Origin: Phytoseiulus persimilis
Taxonomy: Eukaryota; Arthropoda; Arachnida; Mesostigmata; Phytoseiidae
Assembly: GCA_037576195.1 (NCBI GenBank)
Contig: CM075102.1
Coordinates: forward strand, 25,788,745-25,852,744
Reading direction: 5' to 3'
DNA length: 64,000 bases
Below, piece by piece: positions 10,888 to 23,405 of the stretch. Every line of letters begins with the position of its first letter. Position 1 is the first letter of the stretch. The notes under the pieces were generated by a model. The model had not been told where the DNA came from and made no database searches. It saw nothing but the letters and a program-made list of their open reading frames with translations. Made by a program: the position numbers and the translations under genes.

Positions 10888-13800
10888 CTAGACTAGCGTT
10901 GAATAAGGGGGTGGGGGCGTTCTTCTGTACACCGCGTCGTAAGGCGGAGGGTCATGCACTTGAGGGGCACTGGCGACTTGTTGACTACCTGCAGACGGTC
11001 CAGCCGCTACTGAGGTGCCCTGTCCAGACGAAGAAAACGTCGTTAGCGTTCCTGTAGAATTTCCGTTGTGAGGCGGCGTAGGGTCTGCTGGTGGGGCGCT
11101 TGGTGTTTGAGTGACGATCGAGAGCGATGCTGCGTCGCCTCCGATCGCGAGGGTTGGTGCTGCCGACTGGATGATTGTTTGTTGTAGAATACTTTCATTA
11201 AAGCGGTTTCGGAGAGTTTCCCGAACCTGCGAATGAAAGGACGAGAAATGATGTCAATCATAAGGCATCGTTGACGGCGGGTATTTCAGATTCGTCAGCC
11301 GCATGAGCTCACTGAGCTCTTAGTTCTCAAACCAAGAAAGCTTTGATTACACCCCCGTCAGACAACCTCATTAGCAGGAGCGCGTAGGTCCTGGCGGGTT
11401 TGCACCACACCCTTAAGATAGAACGCCCGCTCCTGATCAGCCAGAAAGAGTTTTTTCTCTGGGGCGTCGACTCAACGAAGCCATTCTCGGTGAAATCGTA
11501 TTGTTCCGCCGACCGGTGAGACCTACAAGGATGTAAAGGACTCCCGCTGCCAACTGGACGCTGGCCTGGCTGAGGCAATCGGACACCGCCCACAGAGGCC
11601 ATCGAAGGTCACAAAATTATTTCATTCTGTCATGACGGAGAGAGCGATGATTTCGCTGTAACTGATTATCGTAGGGAGAGAACATTGCCTGTTTGGGAGT
11701 CTTGCGTCCTTGCTGTTTTCACTGTCGGAAGGACGTTAACCGTTGTCGCTTTTGCAACGGTAGCAACAAAAATCGGTAAATGCTACCGCAGCAATCCCCC
11801 TTATACGTTCAGCAGCGCATGGGCTCCCGGAGGAATTGTATATCACATCTCAACAAAGCGCCGCGCAGACAGATAATGAAAGAGCCGCCAGGGGACACAA
11901 TGACCAATAAGAGTAAGTGGTCGGTGTGAGTTACGAACGGCATCCCTGAGCTCGAGCAGGAGGTGACGCAAGCTGCTGCACAAGCCGTATTTGCGCACCC
12001 AGGCGACGGGGAGTTGAGCAATGACGACGAGTTGGACTCCTTAAGAATATCTGCCGTAAAACGTAGATACTCACCTGGGTATTTACATGATGGAAGTCAG
12101 TCTCGAACTCTTCGGGATCTGAACCTCGTCGCTTGCGTCTTTTCGTTTGCTGCTCCAATCTCGCCTGTGCCTTTTTCTGAGCACAAATCCGTCTCCGATG
12201 GCAGCAGCATCTCAGGCACATGATTTTCCACAACGAGCACCAGAACACTACGAGAAAGGCTCCTAACGCTACCAAGATTCCCTTACCCTCAGGTCCGCCT
12301 TGAGCAATCAGAAAAACCACCCATAAAAGTTCACCTGCGGGGAATAGAACCGCAATTGAAGAAAACCTGAATGAACCTGAACCAATCATCTGATCTCGGC
12401 TGCTCTCCCATCATCGAACATGGATCATTGGCACTCGATTCGAAAAATTCAAGCGTTAATGATTCAGACTGACAGACGGAGGTTGTAGAAGGAATGATAG
12501 TCGAACTTTCAAGCTCTTTTCATCAGACGTCATCATTCGCGACAGAACAAACTGTAGAAGAGAACTTTGAAGTTGGAAGGCGTTCATTGCCGGAAGTCCT
12601 CGGGGAGGGCACAAATTCATTTTCCTCCTCTCAAGTATAACGTTTTCTCTTGGAGGACGAGAGCAAGCTCGAAGTGCAAGGCGATGAGGGTGAAGGAGGC
12701 AGTCGGGCGCCATCTTGTTCCGCCGTAGAGTTGTCGACACAGCCAGACATGAGGGGTGCTAATGGCTGCGACTCATTGTTCCCTTCGAGTTTGTTCTTGG
12801 CCAGTTTGTTTCCCTCAGTCCGGTTTTTCTTTGTCGCTACTATCTCGCTCTGACTCTGCCAAGCAAGCAGCTGGCCAGCCAACTGGTGTGTCCGTCACTC
12901 ACTTACCGGAGACGATGAGGACCAACAGAAACGGTAGACACTGTCTATGGACCGGCAGTTTGTGGGCGTACTGGCTACTGGCCGGGAGGAATAGGAAAAT
13001 TGAGAGGAAGAGCAATCCGCTGACGGCCATCAAGACCAGCCCGAGCATCTGCAAGGATTCCGTGGGAGAAACTGGGTCGGTCAAACTCAGTGAGGTCAGG
13101 GCTCATATTCACGGCTCCGACGGATCGAGTGACAAATGAATGTGGTATCCATTCGTATGAGTGAGATACGTATGTACGGGCACAGATTGTATACGAAACT
13201 ATGTTTGCCTACCTTGAACGACATCAAAGAAGAGGCTTGCTGAACGAAAAGGAAGCCTGCGGCTCCAGTGAGTCCACAGAGGAAAGCAAAGCCCCACGCT
13301 GCTATGCACAGCGAGCATCGATGATCATATTGGTCATCGTAGTATTCCTGCGGGGGTCTCTCGGCCTCCATGGCTGAAGCAGGTCTCGGCGTCAAGGCTC
13401 CACTGGACACAACGGAGCTATTCGCACCGGTGGGAGCATTGCTGTTTGGAGCCGACACTGCTGCCGCCGTTCCCGCCGTTGCTGCTCCTATAGGGACGGG
13501 ACCTAGGGCCTGAGGAGTTGATGCTGCACCAGGCTGACTTTGTGGCGTCAGCGGTGGTGGCGCGATGCCCGGTTGGAAGGGGGCTGCCATTTGCTGCAGG
13601 AAGAAAACGAATGAGGGGGAGAAGTGGAGTCCCGGAAGATCACAAAAACGTTGTTGTCATCACAAAAAGACGGATAAGACCGCGAGAGAAAGCGGGGGGA
13701 GACCGCGAGCCGTCGTTCCCACGATCACAAGGAGCGGGTGGGGAACGAGAGAGCCGACGAGTGGGCCCACGACGCGGCGTTACCTGAATAGAAGCTGGAA

Positions 13801-14196
13801 TTTGGGTGGGCGTGGCAGCCTGGGGCACCGCATGAGCTTGGATCGCCGGAAATTGTGTGGCCAGTACGTTTGGCTGCATAAACTGCTGCGGCGGAGGCAT
13901 CGTCGACGGATAGTAAGGATAACCTGGAGTGCGCAGAGAGAATTGAGGTAGGAAAAACCACGAGAACCGCGCGCACCGTCATCAAGTCAATCAGCCACCT
14001 AATGAAGAAGACCGCGAGTTCGAAATATCGGCTCGATCTGTGGACCCGAGCTGTGTCTCGACTCGAGCGTTGGAAGAACGCGGGAGGAAGAGGAGTCTGA
14101 ACTGAGAGGATCAGGAAATAACTCACCTGGGTATCCAGTCGGATAAGCTGCAGTCGTCTGCATGCCAGTATACTGCAAGTTCATGGTTGGCTTCAT
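10888..14196 (-). CDS. Four-helix membrane protein with PPxY motifs, unknown family
   Basis: Six exons on the - strand: 14196-14127, 13923-13784, 13593-13213, 13048-12907, 12334-12075, 11226-10888. The join is 1332 nt, 443 aa, and every junction keeps phase with GT..AG borders. The N-terminal ~140 residues are rich in Pro, Gln, Ala and Thr. Four hydrophobic helices follow: from CSLCIAAWGFAFLCGL, MLGLVLMAVSGLLFLSIF, LPFLLVLIVSGELLWVVF and ILVALGAFLVVFWCSLW. Then comes a Cys-rich and basic juxtamembrane stretch (MCLRCCCHRRR) and a low-complexity tail ending in DPPPYDAV and PPPPYSTLV. PPxY motifs are established ligands of WW domains, for example NEDD4-family ubiquitin ligases. The topology and PY tail recall TMEM255-type tetraspans, but I cannot assign the family. 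The 5' end may extend upstream: an acceptor-like site ends at 14213, just before the chosen ATG. Reading into the last intron would give a different short tail without the PPxY motifs. Confidence 0.75.
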
Positions 14197-17100
14197 CGCG
14201 CCCGCATCTGCCGAGGTAAAAGAGAGCCGCTCTTGTTATCCTGGGAGATTAGTACTCGGGAAATCGTCGGACGGAGGAAGCGTAATGAGAGGATGGCCCC
14301 ATTAAGGAGCCGTTACGCCACCTCTACATAGGTTCGGTTTTCCGCCTGACTGCTGCCGAAAGCCGGGTCGACGGACGTTCAGATACCGTGATTGCTTACG
14401 AGCCAACTAACGGACGGACGGACGAGTTGATCGAGGGGAAATATCCCGCCAGTTCACCTAACAGGAGCAGGATGTCCTCGATCAATATCTCGAGCATCTC
14501 GGCGGATCGGATTCCAGGTGAAAACAGAAAAGGCGTTGGAGGTGACTCAAAACTTTGCGAACCGAACAGTTCGATGGTCTGAGGGCTTTCTTCGCTACCT
14601 GTGTGTGGATGCTGATGTAACTTTCCTTTTTGGGGCGCTAACATTCAGCAACGGCGTTGCAAACAGACCTAGAGATTCACACGGACGCGGAAAGCACGCT
14701 TATGCAAGCGAATCGAGATTCAGGAGAACTTCCCAGAGCCGATCTGATCGTCATCAGGCCTCGACAGTTTACGCAGGGAGGAGATCGGTGGGGAATCAGC
14801 CGAGAAGACAGCGGCATCAATAGAAGCTACAGCAGAGGGGGCGAAAACGAGCATGGAGAGAAGAGAGCGACTTTTCATTGAGTTTTAATTTGCGCTCTTC
14901 CCCGAGCCGCTCAATTAGGAGCCCATCGCATGATCGAGTGCTGCCAATGACTGGTGTAGCACACAGCTCCGCGGCGTTTGTTTTTCTTGTCCCCTTGAGG
15001 ATCGGGGTTTGTCTTCCGTCGCCAGTTTCCGTTCGCGTCCTGGGAGGGCACACCTCTGCTTGCGCCGCCCAGCTGCGGTACCGCCAATGCAAGTGCTCTA
15101 CTTCGCTGTTTGAGGTAGATTGCTCATCTGGAAGCTCCTCATCCGCTATCTAATCAAGCACTGGATCCTCGAGCGGACGATATGGAGGAAGCCTTTCCTC
15201 CTTCAGCCAGGCAAGTCCTTGAGCGAGCCGCGAGAACTTCCGCGAGCGAATAATGGGGGTGCGCAGCTTGCCCAGGAGCAGAGTGGCTGAGTGCATAGCG
15301 GAACGGAAGCATGGGATGCCACTGCTGTTTCTGAGCACTGAACGAGTGTCTTTTTAGCAGCAAGGAATAAGGGTTAGGCCGAGCAAGTGGACGGACCGAC
15401 CAGCCAGTCAGGCAGACGGCGGGCGCCGCTATTTCGTTCAGAGGAGGCGGTGATGTGCGATAAGCCTGGGACAAAGGCTCCCTACGGTGGAATAGGATGA
15501 CAGCAGGAGGACATCGTTGCGGCGGCTTAGCGTTTTTACTATTTGGTCAAAAGAGCTCCAGCTACCGCGGGCCTGTGGAAGGAGCACGAAGAGCAATTTA
15601 TCATCGGAACGAAGACGACCGATCATCTTTACTCTCCTTTACCGCTAATATTATACTTGACCTCCCAATGGACGGAGACGGAAACGAAACGCATCATTCA
15701 CACGATAACATGCGACAACATTCGGCTCCAGCACAAACCCATCTGCCATTCAGAATACTCGGAATGAATTTATACCCGCAGGAAAGTACTCAATCGGTTC
15801 GAGGTAACAGAGAGACGTGCTCCTCCGATCGGTTTGGCAGGAGATCGAATCCTGAATTCCAATAAGACTACACTCTCGCTCCGACGCTCGCTCCTGCATC
15901 GAGACGGGAATTTCCAAGCCATGAGAGAGGAGACGGCAGACCAATGGGCGCTTCGGAGTGGGTAACACTTGATTAAATCCGATAAAATGGACACGCGTGG
16001 CCAATGGTAGAGACCGCTCACCTACCAGTTCGGAGCGAAGGTCGGGAAGTGACAATCTTCTTCCTGGAGACGCTGAAAGCCAACTGTGCCTCGATCGAGC
16101 GAAAAACTTGGCTGTTGATTGGGAAAACACTTTGAATGGGTGTTGCCATCTGGATCGGTCAAGAACCGCCTGCATCAGAGTCTGAGCCAGAACAAGGATT
16201 CTCGTTGAGGAGTCCAGGGCTCGCTCTTCCTCGTGGGCACCGTCGGAAGCTAATCTTTCAAATTCATCCGGTATCACGCAGAAAAGAGAGAGAGAAATTC
16301 GAGCTGAGTAAAGTCGCGTCGCCCATATCTTCAAAACCACAGTTGATGTTGTCACCGAACCCGCAGAGGTAGCGTCGGGTGAGATCTGGGTCGCCTGTCG
16401 CTATTGGAGCAGAATCCCGATCATTCTCGGAGAGAGCGCAGTGCGCGAGAACGAAAGCCAGCGTTGAAGACCTCCCTGGTTCGCTTACATGATCAGGCGG
16501 GCGTGTTGCACAACAAAGTCTTCAAAGGACTGAGCTTTGATATCAAAGACAAAGGAGTGATGATGGATGACGTAATAACAAGCTTCTTCTGCAAGCTTCC
16601 GCGCCACGTTCTCTGGGGTCGATCGGGATCGGCGGAACGATCTTGTCGTATTCAAATTACGACGGGAAACTAATTCAGCTCTCAAAACCTTTGAAGGTCC
16701 CCCGCTGACTGCTTTTCAAAAACAGCCAACCAGCTATGCGAGCTGGCGGCTGAACAAGAGCGCCGGCTCTGCAGAAGAAGCCAGACGGCTGCGGAATTTG
16801 ACTCTGGAGTTGACGTGCGAGTGCTCGTCGTACAGGACAGGTAGGAGTGGAACGCCGAATCTGAATCTCGCCTGAGTCAGAGTGTCTCTTGAAGCGCGTA
16901 AACGGGAACGTGATTTGGATCACAGCAACACGCTTCGACCTGGGAGGAACATTGATTCGAATCGGAGTTGGCGGAACAGGAGACGCACTCCAAGTATTGG
17001 AGAATCTTTTCTCTCCTGAAGGCTCCGCGAATCGGATCTGCCTGCCGAGTCAATGAAATGGTGGCGGAGAGTGATCGCTGCCGTTACCGGGCGCGTTTGG

Positions 17101-20100
17101 TGCTGTGGAGGGCCGGTGTACGTCAGGGCCCTTCATGACGGATTCCGACTCACGCGAAGCTCGAGCTCATCGAAGCCGGTTTTCCATTGCACACGTCCAT
17201 CATCCAAGTGGTTACCTCATCCGGATTCCGCCACGCTTCAGGCATTCTCTGGAGTTCATACTGAGCCTCCGCAGAGCTCTGTGCCCCCCGACGCATGGAG
17301 TCTGCGTCGGAGGACGCGGATTTGGATGGGATGTCGAAGTTTCCGAGCTGGAAATCCGCCTCAGTTGGTGACCGGCTCGCACTCGATTCGAGCCTGAACC
17401 ATGCTACTCATGTTTGGCTGCTGCCGCTGGGACCGCTCCGTCAACAATGTCAAACGACTGTCCCTCCTCGAAAGAACTCATAGAACAAATGGAAACGGAA
17501 CAGGAGCACATAGAAGGCCTGCGTCGACCAGCGGGCAGACCAGCCACCAACAGAGGTCCAAAGGAGTTGAAGCACCATCAGCGATAAGAAGACGACACAC
17601 TTGACCCTTAACGTCCGTGCTTTCGGTCGACGTTCCCGTCTTCTATCCTTCCGCGTCCGTCGCTTGTCCGTTTGCTTGTTACTGCTCCGGCTCTTCGATG
17701 CTGCTCCATGAGAGGGTGATAAATTTAAATCCTGGGGCGATACTAATCGCCTCGGGCAAAAGCGAGCCCAGGAGAACAATGGAAAGACGATGCGTCGCAC
17801 GGCGATCATCCTGTGAATCATGCTCCGGTGACAAAAAGGAGGAAAAGCGATGCTCGATCTCTTTTGCCTGCTCCCTCCGAGAGCTGGATCGGGGTCGTTC
17901 ACTTTTCGAAACGCTCTGTTTGCGCTCTGCGGAAGAGGATTTTCCGATATGTTTCCTCGGCTGCAACAGACTGCGCGGAGCGTTCCGGGCGTGCGGAATC
18001 GACTCGCCCGCGTGATGGAGACGGAACGTGAACGGTTTCGACAGCAACAAGAGACAGGGGCGGTCCCGGTGACCACGGCAGTCGACTAAACGCTACTCGT
18101 TAAATATTCGCAGAATCGAGGTTCGAGTCGTTGTCGAACACAAGTTTCAGTACGAACCCCGGAGGGATAATAAGATGCTCAACAAGAACGACACCCGAAA
18201 GAACTCTCACCTCAGAAAGCATCTCCAGCATCCTGGTCGTAGCTCGGAAGAAACTTGGCATCGTCACAGAGTTTGGCTCCGCTCTCAACTCCCAACCCTA
18301 GCGGCTATATCCTGAGGTTTCGATGCCCTAGCTGAACGGCGGCGATCACACGAGCTAACGACGTAACAAACATGGCGAACAACTACACTTGGTTTGATTG
18401 AAACTGCTGTATAACGTTTCAGCTCAGCTGCAGGGTGGTGTAGGATACCGAGAACGGGCTGGGGCCCTTCCTGCTGGAGGGCCGAGGAGACCAAGAGTGA
18501 ACTCCATATTGGGCGAGAGCCCGCAAGGAGGAGGGTAACGCTTGGTGAAGGGAACTCCATAGCGAAGCTTCGATACTCACCCACCAAGCTACCCAGCCCA
18601 CCAGCCTTGCGTTCTGAATCCACCCTACGAAGCCGAGCATTCAACCGAGCAAGCGAGCTCCCCAGTCACTACGGTTGCGCCTCCTCAACTGATTCCAATC
18701 GCTTACTCCTATTTCTGTTGCTGCAAACGAGCTCTATCTGGGCTCGAGCAGGCCAAAACACGCCACGTAATGCGTTGCGTGTCAGCGTGAAACAGGAAGT
18801 GCTGATCACGCTCAACTCTCCGACTAACAGACCGGAGGAGTAATAAGTTTCTCGGCTCGGGTTGTATTGAAATAGGGCTGACCCTCATACCCCAGTGCTT
18901 CGGCTGCGTTTTTCCATAGATCTTACTTTTTCTACATCAGGTTCAAGATTGAGGAACGGGAATCTACCTCGATCTGACAGAATCCAGCGCAGAAGCTGCC
19001 CGGAGAGCCGCTTCTTGCGATGGTGCAACTACCACTGAGGCTTGCGTTTGAAGCAGGTCATCCTGCGGCGACGGCCTCTCGTAGAGGGAACCTCGAGAGG
19101 GAGTCGGAAGGTTTGCGGGGCGCTGGACTCCGTAGAATGCACTATAGAAGATGGAAATACGGGGGGAGGGGGCGCATTCCAGCGTATCGTCCGTCTCAGC
19201 CGCGTTCCAGAGAGGAAGAATTCTTTCATCTTAGCCAGGGCCGGTCCCGGGGTTAAGGAAAGGAGGACAAGAGCTGTTGCAAGCCTGACGTGACACCGAT
19301 GTATTCTCTCGCTTAATCTCCCAGTCAAATTTTCCCGAGGGGCTGCGGCGTCCGCGGGCTATGTTATTTTAATATCAACGAGGTTATTATTATAAACAGG
19401 CTGTACGCCCGAAGCCGGGATAGCGGTGGCGGGAATGGTGGTTCGGTGCTCTCCAGTGCCGTCCCTCGTGAGACGTTATCTGTGAGAATAGCTCCCGCTC
19501 GCAACGGAGCTGGCAACCACAATAATTCTTCTCGGTGCCGTCTGCAAGCTGATACCGAAGTCTCTTCCGTCGACTCAGCCCGACCTGAAGGGGCCCGCCT
19601 TCTACAGAAGCCTCGAACAAATCTCCGGGAGATGTCTCCCACTGCAAATGTAAGCCTTCTCCCATACACGCCGCGGGAAGAGCGGATAATCTCCGCGTTT
19701 AGCTCTACGGGCTACTGAGCATTGAAGCTTTCGGAAATTCCCTACGCTCGATAAGGGAGTGACTCAGACGCTGCCGATAGCCACCGTCCCCGAATCTTGC
19801 GGTGATTGCGGTGACGGAGGCCGCGAGATCTCGCGAATTTTCGGCTGCGATTCCACGACGAGTCCACAGCCCCACTAACGATACAGATGAGCACCCTATT
19901 CTTTCGGAGAAAATGACTTCGACTAAATCTCTCCCTGTGCTGGTCATAAGCCGATATCAGGATTCGTGTTTCTCGTGCGGTGGCTCGGGCGAGCGTAATT
20001 CTGGACTTTTCATGCTAACGATTGCAAGAACAGGGAGAGGTTTATGCCTTTAACGTACGAATTTTATTCCTGATTGTGAATGTGATACAGTGGTGATCTT

Positions 20101-20519
20101 GGATATACAAGCCAGCTGCGCCACGATAACCTCAAGACAATCGGAGGCATCGCACAATCGTGGTTACGCTGCTCCTAAAAATCAGAAACCCGACCTTTCT
20201 TCTCCCAGTCTCCATATCTGGTTGGCTCTGGGCCTTTCGGGCCTCCAATTTCTCCGGTCACTGGGTTAATATGGTCTCCCACTTCTTCCGCCTTGTCCTT
20301 GCCAGTTTTTTCAGCAGATATCTTCTGTCCGTTTTATCTGACTTCTGCTTCGAAGAAGAAGCTTGCGGAGGTTTGTCCACACATTGACCGTGCAGCTTTC
20401 GTGCAGAGGAGTGTGAGTCTGCGGCCGACGAGCATCTTCGTTACAGATGAGGAGCTATAGCAGCGAGCAGAGACCAAAATACTCGCAGAACTTGTTGATA
20501 AACTTTCAGGCACCCGCTA
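14197..20519. other. Intergenic region, no recognised gene
   Basis: About 6.3 kb in which I can name no gene. Open frames at 14396-14644 (-), 16136-16372 (+) and 17850-18089 (+) have ordinary composition but no domain, signal or splice chain. The last ends in a 46-residue Arg/Gln-rich stretch after a Met at 17952 and might be a terminal exon. Upstream exons of the PPxY membrane protein could lie in the right-hand part of 14.2-14.7 kb. A short CGGA tetranucleotide run is at 14411-14424. Confidence 0.35.
20063..20068 (-). promoter_or_regulatory. Likely polyadenylation signal for COX19
   Basis: tttatt on the + strand reads AATAAA on the - strand, about 450 bp downstream of the COX19 stop. Assigned by position only. 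Confidence 0.35.
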
Positions 20520-20774
20520 TCACTCTTTGACGGATTCCTCGTCGGTGAATCCAAGCCTAGACCATTCCTCCTTTGCCATCAGCTCATTATCCATCCGACA
20601 GCGAAGGTACTCTTTCGCGAGATCCTTACAGGGCGTGGAATCGTCAGCGTTCTCTTTAAGACACAGGAGATACTTGAGGACACCTTTCCTGCAGTCTCCT
20701 TCGTGATCGAGGGGGAAGCTTCCTTTATCGGGCGGCTTTGGTTTGAATGTTTTCTGACTGAAGGTATAGCTCAT
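20520..20774 (-). CDS. COX19: Cytochrome c oxidase assembly factor COX19
   Basis: Small twin CX9C protein of the mitochondrial intermembrane space and cytosol that helps copper delivery and assembly of cytochrome c oxidase. It is imported and oxidised by the MIA40 disulfide relay. The frame encodes 84 aa from the ATG at 20774; a GTG four codons earlier is not a credible eukaryotic start. Family features visible are the N-terminal block KPKPPDKGSFPLDHEGDC, which closely follows the animal COX19 signature, then two CX9C helices (C-RKGVLKYLL-C and C-KDLAKEYLR-C), then ERK-like ...CRMDNELMAKEEW and LGF. Length matches the usual 80-100 aa. The gene is a single exon here. No neighbour shares its pathway. 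Confidence 0.95.
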   Translation of the reverse strand: MSYTFSQKTFKPKPPDKGSFPLDHEGDCRKGVLKYLLCLKENADDSTPCKDLAKEYLRCRMDNELMAKEEWSRLGFTDEESVKE

Positions 20775-23405
20775 TTCATCGCCCACAACTCACGAGATTG
20801 GAGTATCGCGCACTCCTGTTTCACAAACGAAGCGAGGTCAATGTCGCGCACCGGGCGAACAGGTACGGATGAGAAAAACATGAACGGGAGATCATCCGAG
20901 ACCGGCACTGGGAGGTCCTTAGGCGGGCGGTTCCGATGATCGGTGCAATCCCGAGGAATCGCCCCTAGTGTGAAGAGAAGAAACCCGACAAAGCTATCGA
21001 AGGAAACTTCAAAAATCGTTTGAGAGTTTCTCTCCGACCTTTCAGCCTAGGACTTCCGACCAAGAGCCTGAAAAACTCCTCGGCGCCTTCAACGTGGAGA
21101 GTTTTCGTATGAATTGAAGACTGGCGTAATGCCGATCAGACGAGGAGTGTCAGATACCAAGTTTTCGGGATCCCCAAATACTAACGGGTGACCGACTTCA
21201 GCCCACATTTCGGTTGTGAGCTTCCGGTGTATTTTCTGGCTCGCCACGATGGCAAGTGTTTTCCGACAGCCACTCCATGAGCCCTTCAAGTTCCCGAGAG
21301 CAGACCCGCGCACACGCATTCTGGCAAGCTCCATTCTATACGGATAAAAACTGAAATCGGATGACTCAAGTGCCACCCTGAGTCGCTGCTCACCCTGATA
21401 AGGCTATTTTTTGGCAGGCAGCTCATCTTTTATCAGTGAGGCCATTTTCCGTTAGCCGTGCTGGCCAGCAATCAGACAAAGGAAATAGAAAGGTCAGTAG
21501 CTCGGAAGAGACGGAGCTTTCGGGCCCGTCGAGGGGGAATCTTCGCAGAAATCAGTCGCAAGCTCCTCGCTCCTCTAATCGCGGGGAGATGATTGCACAA
21601 TGAACAACCACGAAAGAATCACTCTCTATCCGGGCCGACCCCGAGGGGACCGATAGAGCGGATGGTGTATGCTTCTGCGTGTCTGTGCTCACCGTGTATC
21701 TCTGATCGAAGAGTTTCCTTTTGTTACGTTCCCATACACCGCAGGTTGTTAGTGCAGACTCGGTGAGAGGCGAAAGAGAGAAAGAACTCTTCAGTTATCT
21801 GAGTGGCATTGACGACGGGACGTGGTGTTCGAGTCGTAGACGAGAATACCAGACAAGTGTGACGCTCTCGAGGGATGTTTCATCTCAGGACACTGTCTTC
21901 GCCGAGCGCGGCGGCACTCATCGGCCGGGCTGTTTGTGGATCGCACCCAAGGGAGGTCAGCCGCTCCTGGTTTTTCTGAGTCAGGTCACAATCATCACTG
22001 CAAAGCTGCGCACCTGCAAAACGTCGTCTCGACAGCTATTTCACTCGTATAGGAATCGCTGCTTGCTTCTTGAGAGGGATCTCCATTCAAACCGAAAGAG
22101 CCCTTCGCCTTCCTTCTTTCAAAGGGAAAATTTTCACCCACAGACGATTCCTCTGGCTAAGCTCCGAGGTTGAAGAGAGAGGAACGAAAGAAGAGAAAAG
22201 CTACTGCTTCCCATACTGCAGGTGTCGGAGGGCGTGAGACAAATGCGCTTCGAGTCTTTGTTGGAAAGTGCAGCGAGGTGTGAAGGAGATGATGCGGTTG
22301 CGGAAGTTGAAAATCCATGAGCCCGACGACTTCTCTCTTCACAGCTTGGCGAGAGTTGGAAGTGACTTCCTAGCGTCGGAGAGGAGTTTGCTCTGGTGAA
22401 GTCGCTTCCAGTCGTTTACCACTTCCTCGCGGCACAATCGGAAGCTTAGCCTAACTCCGAGTCGACTTAGACTCTATGTTGGTTCCTACTCTGTGTTGCA
22501 AAATGCGTAGAGCAAGCTCAAACTAACATTAATCATGTCAGCCTGCCCATATTCGAAGGGGCTCATCTGATTGTTCAGCTTACTTACGAACCACTGTTAG
22601 AAGCGGATCTCATGTGTTGTGATCCCGGTTGCATGCCACGGAGTCAACCCACGTTGAACAGGTCCTCCGATCCCTGCGAATGAGAATGCGAGATCCTTCT
22701 AACGTGACCGTTCTATCGAGATGGATTCAGGTCCAGATTTGAACGAGAAAATCGGATCCAGTTATTCGAGGAGCGACACCGGTTTTCTCCGCATGACTGG
22801 TGAAGTGACCACGCGGTTCATGCTGCTCTCTCTTTCAGCGCGCTACCGATTCGTTCGAACAGTTTCACCGCGTAAGTTGACTTGACGCCCGGAAGCCTCT
22901 TACTGGGAATCCAAAATAGGATGAGCCCCATGAGTTAGAGAACCCTTTGATGATGGTCGAAGTAGGAACCCTTATTTACGAACATATAGTTCACGAGAGA
23001 GGACGGGATACTTCGGCCGACTCCCCGGGTCCGAACAGAGGAGGAGGCTCACAGCGCATTCATTGAGGAACGGACCGACGCCGGGGCGTTCAGAGGAACG
23101 GTTGCACGGCTGGATGGACGGCGAACGATTCGACGGGGAAAATTATTTCGAGAAGCCCCTCCAGACGCTCGGAGAAACGGCGTTCATCAGCGTTCAGATT
23201 CCGTTAACACGGAATAGCTCCCCGAAAAGAGACCTTCCGCTCAGCGCTGGTCAATGTTCAGGCCTATTCTCGGAAACTCCCTGGCAGGGATCAAGCAGTT
23301 TGAGTTCGATTAGGACGAATATTTGTGGCCTGTCTATGAAACAATGTAGATCAATAGATTTATTATTATTCGTATAAGGACATAAATGTACACGAGGTCA
23401 TATCA
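20775..23405. other. Intergenic region, no recognised gene
   Basis: No named gene. A - strand open frame at 21089-21376, with an internal Met near 21334, looks mildly protein-like and contains an acceptor-like site near its start, but I recognise no family. The right-hand end (23.36-23.41 kb) is the 3' UTR of wolframin. Confidence 0.4.
23359..23364 (-). promoter_or_regulatory. Polyadenylation signal of wolframin
   Basis: Reads AATAAA on the - strand inside an AATAATAATAAA stretch, about 45 bp after the wolframin TAA stop. Good position for cleavage and polyadenylation. Confidence 0.65.

Noticed and set aside
12041-12074. A 35-bp intron joining the TM4 exon of the PPxY gene to a Ser-rich frame
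   Set aside because: Too short for a normal intron; splicing from 12075 to 11226 keeps phase and gives the PPxY tail.
21089-21376. 95-codon - strand frame upstream of COX19
   Set aside because: Protein-like in look but not recognised, and COX19 is complete without it.
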